This document shows positions 1 to 6,156 of a stretch of 7,269 nt of DNA, one piece after another. Position 1 is the first letter of the stretch. Each line of letters opens with the position of its first letter. The notes under the pieces are model-generated. The model searched no databases, had not been told where the DNA came from, and was given only the letters and a program-made list of their open reading frames with translations. The stretch is taken from assembly GCA_024644505.1 (NCBI GenBank), contig JAHEHQ010000124.1, positions 1 through 7,269 on the forward strand, given 5' to 3'. The translations under genes and the position numbers were made by a program. The DNA is from Gammaproteobacteria bacterium (lineage in GTDB: Bacteria > Pseudomonadota > Gammaproteobacteria > Chromatiales > Chromatiaceae).

Positions 1-1
1 G

Positions 2-145
2 CTGCTGCTCAACTCGGGCGCGGACATGGTCACCGCGGTCGCCATCCCCCTGATCAGCAGGCTCTCCACCCTCTGGTTCGCGGTGGTCCTCGGGCTGATT
101 TCTTCACTGTTGATTGGTTTGGGTGAAAAAAACGACACCGGCTAG
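2..145 (+). CDS. C-terminal end of a membrane protein, probably lysylphosphatidylglycerol synthase/flippase-like (UPF0104) family (5' partial)
   Basis: The open frame enters from the left edge in frame 2 and stops at TAG (143-145), giving 47 residues. A run of hydrophobic residues (AVAIPLISRLSTLWFAVVLG, then LISSLLIGLG) forms one or two membrane segments, followed by a short polar tail, EKNDTG. The pattern of an Arg followed by T-L-W-F-A and a Leu/Gly-rich last helix resembles the end of LPG-synthase-type transmembrane proteins, which share this fold with putative lipid flippases. That assignment rests on pattern memory over few residues, so any polytopic membrane protein remains possible. 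The start and most of the gene lie outside the window. It is separated from the next gene by 304 bases of repeats, so it is probably not part of the same transcription unit. Confidence 0.55.
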   Translation: MLLNSGADMVTAVAIPLISRLSTLWFAVVLGLISSLLIGLGEKNDTG

Positions 146-155
146 ATTATCCTTT

Positions 156-177
156 GTAGGGCCGAATTTATTCGGCC
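156..177 (+). repeat. REP-like palindrome 1, GTAG head
   Basis: The head GTAG (156-159) is followed by a perfect stem GGCCGAAT (160-167) / ATTCGGCC (170-177) with a TT centre. A GTAG tetranucleotide 5' of a palindrome is the hallmark of REP elements mobilised by RAYT (TnpA-REP) transposases, and GAATTCATTC-cored palindromes of this kind are familiar from gammaproteobacterial intergenic regions. No RAYT gene is in the window. Confidence 0.7.
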
Positions 178-201
178 GTGCGTTGCTCTCCGAAACCTTT
201 T

Positions 202-223
202 GGTCGAATGAATTCGACCCTAC
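202..223 (-). repeat. REP-like palindrome 2, inverted, GTAG head on the minus strand
   Basis: The stem is GGTCGAAT (202-209) / ATTCGACC (212-219) with a GA centre, followed by CTAC (220-223), which is GTAG on the minus strand. Compared with copy 1, the stem has changed GGCC to GGTC on one arm and GGCC to GACC on the other. This compensatory change keeps the pairing, which argues that the stem itself is under selection or is needed for mobility. Confidence 0.7.
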
Positions 224-246
224 AGTCGAAAATGTTGATCTACCTT

Positions 247-268
247 GCAGGGCCGAATTCATTCGGCC
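247..268 (+). repeat. REP-like palindrome 3, variant head GCAG
   Basis: The stem GGCCGAAT (251-258) / ATTCGGCC (261-268) is perfect, with a TC centre. The head is GCAG (247-250), one base off GTAG. With copies 1 and 2 it makes an alternating +,-,+ array whose units start 46 and 45 bases apart, the arrangement of BIME-type clusters. Confidence 0.65.
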
Positions 269-339
269 AGATACATGCGCACACAACCCACAATTACCTT
301 AGAGATTTTATTGTATCTCATTGAGCTTTGAGAGTTTTC

Positions 340-368
340 TGGATAAGCCGCCGCAAATTTCCTATGCT
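340..368 (+). promoter_or_regulatory. Weak candidate sigma70 promoter for the oxidoreductase-nifJ pair
   Basis: TGGATA (340-345) and TATGCT (363-368) each match 4 of 6 consensus bases of the -35 and -10 boxes, with a 17-base spacer. This would place the transcript start near 375, about 75 bases before the ATG at 450. It was chosen by eye from unique sequence between the REP array and the gene. No FNR-like or other operator was recognised beside it. Confidence 0.28.
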
Positions 369-449
369 TTGGCTCAAATTCCCAAAGACCGCGTCGTGCG
401 CTGTCATACCCATTACCGGCCGAACCGACAAACAACGGAACAATAAATC

Positions 450-2114
450 ATGACCATCAGCTATATGACCACGAAGTTGGACCCATCCAGGTTTCGCAAA
501 GGCACGGGGGCGCTTCGCACGAGACGACCGATCTACGTGGACCTTCTCCCGCCCTGCAACCACGCGTGCCCGGCAGGTGAGGATATCCAGGCCTGGCTGG
601 CGCTTGCCCAGGCAGGGGACTACGAGGGGGCCTGGCAGGTATTGATCGAGAACAACCCCCTGCCATCGGTACACGGACGGGTCTGCTATCACCCCTGTGA
701 AAACGCCTGCAACCGTACCCAGACCGACAGCCCGGTGAGCATCCACGCGGTGGAGCGCTTTCTTGGCGACCTGGCCCTCGAGAAAGGCTGGAGGCCCGAG
801 TTCAAGGCCCGTGCCGGCGGCGGCAAGGTCCTGGTGGTGGGTGCGGGCCCGAGCGGTCTCTCTGCCGCCTACCATCTCACGAGACTGGGACACCAGGTGG
901 AGATCCGGGAGGCCGGCCCGGTGGCCGGCGGCATGATTCACTTCGGCATACCCGCCTACCGGATGCCCCGGGAGGAGTTGAATGCCGAGATTAAGCGCAT
1001 CGCGGACATGGGGGTGAAGATCACCCTGAATCACAAGGTCGAGGATGTGCTGACCGAGAAAGAGTCCGGTGGCTTCGACGCCGTGTTCATCGCTGTCGGG
1101 GCACACATCTCCAAAAAGATCGACATACCCGCGCGGGACGCCGGCAAGATACTGGACGCCGTCAGCTACCTGCGACAGACCCAGACTGACGAGCCCCCCC
1201 GCCTGGGACGCCGGGTGGCGGTCTACGGCGGCGGCAACACCGCGATGGATGCCGCCCGCACCGCCAAGCGTCTGGGCGCCGAAGAGGCCATGATCATCTA
1301 TCGGCGCGACCGCTCCAGCATGCCAGCCCACGACTTCGAGGCGGACGAGGCGCTGGAAGAGGGTGTCAAGATCAAGTGGCTGCGCACCATCAAGGAGATC
1401 GATCAGACCACCTTCCAGGTGGAGGTCATGGAACTCGATGAGAACGGCCGGCCCCAGCCCACCGGACAAGTGGAGACGCTGGAGGCAGACGCCCTGATCC
1501 TTGCGGTCGGACAGGACACGGAAACCGGTTTCCTGCGGAATATCCCGGAGATCGATTTTCAGCGGGACGGCACGGTGGTGGTGGACGACAGCATGATGAC
1601 CGGCTATGGCGGCATCTTTGCCGGCGGCGACATGGTGCCCAGCGAACGTTCCGTGACCATTGCGGTGGGACACGGCAAGAAGGCCGCCAGATACATCGAC
1701 GGCTTCCTGCGCGACGAACCTTACGTCCCCGCGCCCAAGCACGACATCGTCGGCCATGAGAGGCTGCATCTGTGGTACCGGACCTTTGCGCCGCAAAGGG
1801 CCCAACCCCACCTTCCGCTGTCTGAACGCAGCAGTTTCGACGAAATCCTGAAGGGATTGTCCGAGCCCGAGGCCCAGTTCGAGGCCGGGCGCTGCCTGTC
1901 CTGCGGCAACTGCTTCGAGTGCGACGGATGCCTGGCCTCCTGCCCCGAGCAGGGTGCCATCATCAAGCTGGGCCGGGGAAAGCGCTACCGTTTCAATTAC
2001 GATCTCTGCACCGGTTGCGCGGTATGCCGCAATCAGTGCCCCTGTCATGCCATAGAGATGATTCCGGAACCTGAAACGGCTCCCGAGCAGGCAGCCGGGG
2101 GCCAGGAGCGATGA
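450..2114 (+). CDS. GltD-like FAD/NAD(P)H oxidoreductase with N- and C-terminal Fe-S domains; probable NAD(P)H partner of PFOR
   Basis: This 554-residue protein belongs to the glutamate-synthase small-subunit (GltD) family of cytosolic flavoproteins, which pass electrons between NAD(P)H, FAD and Fe-S clusters. The N-terminal Fer4_20-type domain has C36, C40, C79, C83 and C87. The FAD Rossmann motif GAGPSG lies at 131-136. The NAD(P) Rossmann motif GGGNTA lies near 260-265 and is followed by IIYRRDRSSMPA; the paired Arg favours NADPH, as in GltD. The family's late AGGD motif is at 391-394. Beyond normal GltD length, the C-terminus carries two ferredoxin motifs, C488/C491/C494/C498-P and C520/C523/C526/C530-P, preceded by extra C482 and C485. 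No glutamate synthase large subunit lies nearby; instead its stop overlaps the nifJ start by 4 bases. The inferred role is shuttling electrons between NifJ and NADP(H). The ATG at 450 has only a weak ribosome site (GGA, 437-439); the alternative ATG at 465 has none. Confidence 0.88.
   Translation: MTISYMTTKLDPSRFRKGTGALRTRRPIYVDLLPPCNHACPAGEDIQAWLALAQAGDYEGAWQVLIENNPLPSVHGRVCYHPCENACNRTQTDSPVSIHAVERFLGDLALEKGWRPEFKARAGGGKVLVVGAGPSGLSAAYHLTRLGHQVEIREAGPVAGGMIHFGIPAYRMPREELNAEIKRIADMGVKITLNHKVEDVLTEKESGGFDAVFIAVGAHISKKIDIPARDAGKILDAVSYLRQTQTDEPPRLGRRVAVYGGGNTAMDAARTAKRLGAEEAMIIYRRDRSSMPAHDFEADEALEEGVKIKWLRTIKEIDQTTFQVEVMELDENGRPQPTGQVETLEADALILAVGQDTETGFLRNIPEIDFQRDGTVVVDDSMMTGYGGIFAGGDMVPSERSVTIAVGHGKKAARYIDGFLRDEPYVPAPKHDIVGHERLHLWYRTFAPQRAQPHLPLSERSSFDEILKGLSEPEAQFEAGRCLSCGNCFECDGCLASCPEQGAIIKLGRGKRYRFNYDLCTGCAVCRNQCPCHAIEMIPEPETAPEQAAGGQER
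2104..2108 (+). promoter_or_regulatory. Ribosome binding site of nifJ inside the upstream gene
   Basis: AGGAG lies inside the last codons of the oxidoreductase gene. It is only 2 bases before the ATG at 2111, which overlaps the upstream TGA, but 11 bases before the in-frame ATG at 2120. The first spacing is shorter and the second longer than usual, so the start is either Met1 or Met4. Re-initiation at the ATGA overlap would favour Met1. Confidence 0.5.
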
Positions 2115-5100
2115 CAGACATGGAAAATGAACAGAGAGTGGTCGCGATAGACGGCAACGAGGCGGTGGTGCACGTGGCTTACCGGGTGAGCGAGGTGTGT
2201 TCCATCTACCCCATCACGCCCAGTTCCTCCATGGCGGAGTCCGCCGATGTCTGGGCCGCCGCCGGTGCCACCAACATCTGGGGCCAGATTCCCGACGTCA
2301 TCGAGATGCAGAGCGAGGGGGGTGCGGCGGGCACCGCCCACGGCGCCCTGCAGACCGGGGCCCTGACCACCACCTTCACCTCGTCCCAGGGCCTGATGCT
2401 GATGCTGCCCAACATGTACAAGATTGCGGGCGAGCTCACTTCCACGGTCTTTCACGTGGCGGCCCGCTCCCTGGCCGCCCAGGCACTCTCGATCTTCGGC
2501 GATCACCAGGATGTCATGGCCGCCCGGACCACCGGCTATGCCATGCTCTCGTCGGCATCCGTACAGGAGGCCCATGACATGGCGCTGATCGCACACTCGG
2601 CGACGCTCAGGGCCAGGGTGCCCTTCATCCATTTCTTTGACGGTTTCAGAACCTCCCACGAGGTCAACAAGATCAGACTGCTTACCGACCAGCAGATCCG
2701 TGCAATGATCCGGGAAGACCTGGTGATCGCCCACCGTCGCCGTGCCCTCAACCCGGACAACCCCTTCATCCGGGGTACGGCGCAGAACCCGGACGTCTAT
2801 TTTCAGGGCCGGGAGAGCGTCAATCCCTTTTACGAAAAGGTACCCGGAATAGTCCAGGAGGAGATGGACCGGTTCGCGGAGATGACCGGGCGCCAGTACA
2901 GCCTGTTCCAGTACACCGGCGATCCCCAGGCCGACCGGATTATCGTGATCATGGGTTCCGGGGCCGAGACGGTGGCGGAAACCATCAAGGTGCTGAATGC
3001 CGAGGGCGCCAGGCTGGGCCTGCTGCAGGTGCGCCTGTTCAGGCCATTTTCCATCGAGCGGCTGATGCAGGCCATTCCCCGGTCGGTGAAATCCATGGCC
3101 GTGCTGGACCGCACCAAGGAGATCGGCGCCGGCGGCGAACCGCTTTACCAGGATATGCTCACCGCCTATATGGAATCCCTGGCGGCAGGCAGCATCGATG
3201 CACTGCCCAGGATATTCGGCGGCCGCTACGGCCTCTCATCCAAGGAGTTCACGCCGGCAATGGTCAAGGCCATCTACGATGAACTGGCCAAGGACAAACC
3301 CAAGAATCATTTCACCATCGGCATCAGGGACGACGTCAGCAACACCAGCCTGGAGTTCGACCCCGGGTTCGATATCGAACCGAAGGACGTAACCCGTGCC
3401 CTATTCTTTGGCCTCGGGGCAGACGGCACCGTGGGGGCCAACAAGAACAGCATCAAGATTATCGGCGAGAACACCGATATGCATGCCCAGGGTTATTTCG
3501 TCTACGACTCCCGCAAGTCCGGCTCCACCACGGTTTCCCACCTGCGCTTCGGGCCCTCGCCGATCCATGCGCCATACCTGGTCCAGTCGGCCAGCTTCAT
3601 CGCCTGCCACAAGTTCGGCTTCGTCTCCCAGATGGACGTACTGGAAAAGGCGGCCGATGGTGCCGTGTTTCTGCTCAACAGCCCCTACGGACTTGAGGAG
3701 GTGTGGGAGCAGTTGCCGCGTCCGGTGCAGGAAACCATCATCGCAAAGAACATCCGCTTTTACGTCATCGACGCCAGCACGGTGGCCCGGGAAGCGGGCA
3801 TGAACCGGCGCATCAACACCATCATGCAGACCTGCTTTTTCGCCCTGTCCGGGGTGCTGCCAAAGGACGAGGCGATGCTGCAGATCAAGAAGTCCATCAA
3901 GAAGACCTACTTCACCAAGGGCAAGGCAGTCATCGAGCAGAACTTCAAGGCACTGGACGCCACCCTGGAAAACCTCCATGAGGTAGATGTACCCGGCAAA
4001 ACCACCAATGACCGGCAGCTGGACGAACTGGTTCCTCCCCAGGCCCCCAGGTTTGTCAGGGAGGTCACCCTGCCGATGCTCAAGGGAAAGGGCGACGAGC
4101 TGCCGGTGAGTATGGTTCCGGTGGACGGCACCTACCCCAGCGGCACCACCCAGTGGGAGAAGCGCAACATCTCGGATTTCGTACCCGTATGGAAACCCGA
4201 TCTCTGCATCCAGTGCGGCAACTGCAGCTTCGTATGCCCCCACAGCGTGATCCGCTCGAAGTTTTATCACCAGAGTAAACTCCAGGATGCGCCGGACAGC
4301 TTCCAGTCAGCGCCGATCTCGGCCAGGGGCTTTCCGGAGACCCGCTACACGCTGCAGATCTACCTCGAGGACTGCACGGGCTGCGGCCTCTGCGTGGAAG
4401 ACTGTCCCGCCTACGATCCGGAAGACAACAGCGTCAAGGCGATCAATATGGAACAGAAGGCGCCGGTGTTTGAAACGGGGAAGACGAACATCGGCTTCTT
4501 CGAGACGATCCCGGTGAATGACCGCGCCCAGATGGACTTCTCCTCGGTGCGGGGCGCCCAGTTTCTGCAGCCGCTGTTCGAGTTTTCCGGCGCCTGCTCC
4601 GGCTGCGGCGAAACCCCTTATGTGCGGCTGCTCTCCCAGCTGTTCGGCCCGCGTCTGCTGGTGGCCAACGCCACCGGCTGCTCCTCCATCTACGGCGGTA
4701 ACCTGCCCACCACACCCTGGACCACGAACGCGGACGGACAGGGACCGGCCTGGTCCAACTCGCTGTTCGAGGACAATGCGGAGTTTGGTCTTGGCATGCG
4801 TATCAGTGCCGACCACCATGCCCGAATGGCACGGCAGCTGGTGAAGGAACTCGCCCCCCGGATCGGAGAGGAACTCGCGGAACAGATACTGGAGGCGAAG
4901 CAGACCGTCGGGGCGGAAATCCGGGCCCTGCGCGCCAAGGTGGGGGAGTTGAAAGAGATCGTCGCCGGTATCGAGGGCGACCGGGCGGCCGAGCTGCTCT
5001 CCGTCGTCGACCACCTGGTCCGTCGAAGCGTCTGGCTGGTCGGCGGCGACGGCTGGGCCTACGACATAGGCGCAGGAGGACTGGACCACGTCCTGGCCAG

Positions 5101-5692
5101 CGGCCGAAACATCAACGTCCTGGTGCTGGATACAGAGGTCTACTCCAACACCGGCGGCCAGATGTCCAAGTCCACGCCGACTGCCGTCTCCACCAAGTTC
5201 GCCTCCGGCGGCAAACGTATCGGCAAGAAGGACCTGGCCATGCAGGCCATCTCCTACGGCAACGTGTATGTGGCCCGGGTGGCGATGGGGGCCAACCCCC
5301 AGCAGACCCTGCAGGCGATGCGGGAGGCAGAGGAGTACGAAGGCCCGTCAATGATCCTGGCTTACAGCCACTGCATCGCCCACGGCTACGACCTGCGCCA
5401 CGGCCTGGATCAACAGAAACTGGCGGTGGAAAGCGGACACTGGCCCCTGATCCGGTACAACCCGTCCCTGCGCATGGCCGGTCACAAGCCCTTCGTACTG
5501 GATTCGCCCCGTCCGCGCATACCGCTCAAGGATTACGCCTACAACGAGATGCGCTACAAGGTGCTGCAGCGCACAGACCCGGAAGCCGCGGAATACCTGA
5601 TGGAGGTCGCCCAGCAGCTTGTGGAACTTCGCTGGGAGACTTACGAGCACATGGCCAAGCAGGATCCGAGGGAGTTCCAGCCGGTGGCCTGA
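2111..5692 (+). CDS. nifJ: Pyruvate:ferredoxin/flavodoxin oxidoreductase, single-chain NifJ type
   Basis: This 1193-residue cytosolic enzyme is close to full family length (1174 in E. coli, 1232 in Desulfovibrio africanus). It interconverts pyruvate + CoA with acetyl-CoA + CO2 and low-potential electrons using TPP and three [4Fe-4S] clusters. Domain I has YPITPSS (33-39; T36), E69 and R119, matching Thr31, Glu64 and Arg114 of D. africanus, then DGFRTSHE. The 2-oxoacid gamma domain starts near GLGADGTVGANK (434-445). The EKR motif is at 683-685. The ferredoxin domain has C699/C702/C705/C709 and C755/C758/C761/C765. The TPP domain has proximal-cluster ligands C829, C832, C857 and C1088, all at a constant +17 offset from the D. 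africanus ligands, plus GGDGWAYDIG (978-987) and DTEVYSNTGGQ (1007-1017). It lacks most of the long C-terminal extension of the D. africanus enzyme. Translation is probably coupled to the GltD-like gene, which implies an NAD(P)-linked system rather than a purely nif-linked one; no nif genes are in view. Confidence 0.96.
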   Translation: MTDMENEQRVVAIDGNEAVVHVAYRVSEVCSIYPITPSSSMAESADVWAAAGATNIWGQIPDVIEMQSEGGAAGTAHGALQTGALTTTFTSSQGLMLMLPNMYKIAGELTSTVFHVAARSLAAQALSIFGDHQDVMAARTTGYAMLSSASVQEAHDMALIAHSATLRARVPFIHFFDGFRTSHEVNKIRLLTDQQIRAMIREDLVIAHRRRALNPDNPFIRGTAQNPDVYFQGRESVNPFYEKVPGIVQEEMDRFAEMTGRQYSLFQYTGDPQADRIIVIMGSGAETVAETIKVLNAEGARLGLLQVRLFRPFSIERLMQAIPRSVKSMAVLDRTKEIGAGGEPLYQDMLTAYMESLAAGSIDALPRIFGGRYGLSSKEFTPAMVKAIYDELAKDKPKNHFTIGIRDDVSNTSLEFDPGFDIEPKDVTRALFFGLGADGTVGANKNSIKIIGENTDMHAQGYFVYDSRKSGSTTVSHLRFGPSPIHAPYLVQSASFIACHKFGFVSQMDVLEKAADGAVFLLNSPYGLEEVWEQLPRPVQETIIAKNIRFYVIDASTVAREAGMNRRINTIMQTCFFALSGVLPKDEAMLQIKKSIKKTYFTKGKAVIEQNFKALDATLENLHEVDVPGKTTNDRQLDELVPPQAPRFVREVTLPMLKGKGDELPVSMVPVDGTYPSGTTQWEKRNISDFVPVWKPDLCIQCGNCSFVCPHSVIRSKFYHQSKLQDAPDSFQSAPISARGFPETRYTLQIYLEDCTGCGLCVEDCPAYDPEDNSVKAINMEQKAPVFETGKTNIGFFETIPVNDRAQMDFSSVRGAQFLQPLFEFSGACSGCGETPYVRLLSQLFGPRLLVANATGCSSIYGGNLPTTPWTTNADGQGPAWSNSLFEDNAEFGLGMRISADHHARMARQLVKELAPRIGEELAEQILEAKQTVGAEIRALRAKVGELKEIVAGIEGDRAAELLSVVDHLVRRSVWLVGGDGWAYDIGAGGLDHVLASGRNINVLVLDTEVYSNTGGQMSKSTPTAVSTKFASGGKRIGKKDLAMQAISYGNVYVARVAMGANPQQTLQAMREAEEYEGPSMILAYSHCIAHGYDLRHGLDQQKLAVESGHWPLIRYNPSLRMAGHKPFVLDSPRPRIPLKDYAYNEMRYKVLQRTDPEAAEYLMEVAQQLVELRWETYEHMAKQDPREFQPVA

Positions 5693-5707
5693 CGACGAAG
5701 ATAACGG

Positions 5708-5781
5708 AGCCTGTGCTGAGCGCAGCGAAACGCGGGTTTAAAAATCCTTTAACCCGCGTTTCGTTCCTCAACGCAGGCTAC
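5708..5781 (-). repeat. GTAG-headed REP doublet (BIME-like) after nifJ; possible transcript end
   Basis: A long imperfect inverted repeat has a perfect 13-bp core, CGAAACGCGGGTT (5726-5738) / AACCCGCGTTTCG (5751-5763). Its outer arms, AGCCTGTGCTGAG (5708-5720) and CTCAACGCAGGCT (5767-5779), pair with one G-U and one mismatch. On the minus strand it begins with GTAG (5781-5778). Each half can also fold alone (CCTGCGTT against AACGCGGG), so it reads as two REP units facing each other. It starts 16 bases after the nifJ stop. The strong stem could end or protect the transcript, but there is no T-tract, so it is not a classical intrinsic terminator. Confidence 0.65.
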
Positions 5782-5821
5782 GGGTCTGCATCCGGATGAT
5801 GGGGCGCAATGAAATCCCAAT

Positions 5822-5839
5822 GGCCGAATTCATTCGGCC
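5822..5839. repeat. Lone GGCCGAAT-TC-ATTCGGCC palindrome
   Basis: The stem GGCCGAAT (5822-5829) / ATTCGGCC (5832-5839) is identical to copy 3 at 251-268, including the TC centre, but no GTAG head is present on either side. It is either a decayed REP copy of the family at 156-268 or a partial unit. Confidence 0.6.
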
Positions 5840-5941
5840 AACGACCAACCTTAGCCCGAATGGAGCATACGCGTAATCCAAGATGTTTCATCCGTGCCGT
5901 ATGAAGATCAATCAGAAATTGCTTAATTTATTAAACTCAAA

Positions 5942-5955
5942 TTGATCCTGATCAT
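5942..5955. promoter_or_regulatory. FNR/ANR-like operator upstream of the second PFOR-like gene
   Basis: TTGAT-CCTG-ATCAT matches 9 of 10 defined positions of the FNR-family consensus TTGAT-N4-ATCAA. It lies 201 bases before the start codon at 6157, in the AT-rich zone. FNR-type regulators activate anaerobic genes, and PFOR enzymes are commonly oxygen-sensitive, so control by oxygen is a reasonable inference. Candidate -10 boxes downstream are weak (TAACAA at 6001-6006, TAGGAT at 6015-6020). The first would put the box near -63, close to the -61.5 class I position. Confidence 0.5.
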
Positions 5956-5975
5956 GAAACCCTTCGATGATCAGG
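5947..5975. promoter_or_regulatory. 9-bp perfect inverted repeat with 11-base spacer
   Basis: CCTGATCAT (5947-5955) and ATGATCAGG (5967-5975) are perfect reverse complements, with half-site centres 20 bases apart, about two helical turns. That geometry suits a dimeric regulator. Its left arm overlaps the right side of the FNR-like box, so the two sites could not easily be occupied together. A transcript hairpin is the alternative reading, but there is no T-tract after it. Confidence 0.5.
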
Positions 5976-6077
5976 GAGCTTTGGGATTTATATCAAACTG
6001 TAACAATCATTAACTAGGATACCCGGGGTCTATAAGTAATATATTAGTTTTCGCGCAGGCTTTTCCCCGGCCGATCC

Positions 6078-6096
6078 ACCCAGCTTTTTACTGGGT
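6078..6096 (+). other. Hairpin in the leader of the second PFOR-like gene
   Basis: ACCCAG (6078-6083) and CTGGGT (6091-6096) form a perfect 6-bp stem around the loop CTTTTTA. It lies 60 bases before the ATG at 6157. It has no downstream T-tract and does not sequester the ribosome site. No known riboswitch class was recognised, so its role, if any, is unknown. Confidence 0.35.
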
Positions 6097-6144
6097 CATC
6101 TCGATGGTCCGGAAGCGTATTCACAGGTTGCAAAGCGTCAAATC

Positions 6145-6150
6145 GGGAGA
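6145..6150 (+). promoter_or_regulatory. Ribosome binding site for the second PFOR-like gene
   Basis: GGGAGA (6145-6150) sits 6 bases before the ATG at 6157, an ordinary spacing. It supports this start even though it gives the protein a polar N-terminal extension relative to NifJ. Confidence 0.65.
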
Positions 6151-6156
6151 GAATCG

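Larger units (their letters stand above)
146..449. other. Intergenic region with REP array and candidate promoter
   Basis: This 304-base stretch has no credible gene. Its first part (156-268) is occupied by three related palindromes. The rest (269-449) is unique sequence leading to the oxidoreductase gene. Small open frames here run through the palindromes, lack ribosome binding sites and encode nothing recognisable. No terminator with a T-tract was seen after the upstream membrane-protein gene, so the REP array is the only visible candidate for a transcript end. Confidence 0.7.
5693..6156. other. Intergenic region with REP doublet, AT-rich operator zone and leader hairpin
   Basis: These 464 bases separate nifJ from the second PFOR-like gene. 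From left to right they hold a large inverted-repeat doublet (5708-5781), a lone REP-type palindrome (5822-5839), an AT-rich tract (about 5900-6055) with a perfect TTAAT-TT-ATTAA palindrome (5923-5934), an FNR-like box overlapping a 9-bp dyad (5942-5975), and a small hairpin (6078-6096) before the ribosome site. Reading frames inside are 20 codons or fewer without ribosome sites. The low GC against GC-rich flanks is typical of a promoter region. Confidence 0.75.

Noticed and set aside
104..302. Short open frames on both strands across the REP array
   Set aside because: They consist largely of the palindromes themselves, lack ribosome sites and encode no recognisable product.
146..449. CRISPR array in the region of repeated palindromes
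   Set aside because: The repeats are 18-base palindromes with short heads, alternate in orientation and number only three; CRISPR repeats run in one orientation with longer uniform repeats and spacers.
318..2048. Long minus-strand open frame of 576 codons opposite the GltD-like gene
   Set aside because: It lies antisense to a protein with clear FAD, NAD(P) and Fe-S motifs. Its translation has no recognisable domain, and long antisense frames are expected in GC-rich genes.
3401..5089. Minus-strand open frames of 289 and 260 codons opposite nifJ
   Set aside because: They are shadows of the strongly conserved nifJ frame, with low-complexity Gly, Ala and Arg-rich translations and no family signature.
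5883..5945. Possible 20-codon peptide starting at ATG 5883 in the intergenic region
   Set aside because: It has no ribosome site, lies in the AT-rich operator zone and shows no sign of coding.
5991..6003. IHF-like site TATCAA-ACTG-TAA
   Set aside because: It has one mismatch to the loose consensus WATCAA-N4-TTR; such matches are common in AT-rich DNA and nothing else supports it.
6121..6140. Possible sigma54 -12 element (TTGCA) before the second PFOR-like gene
   Set aside because: No GG-containing -24 element lies at the required distance upstream.
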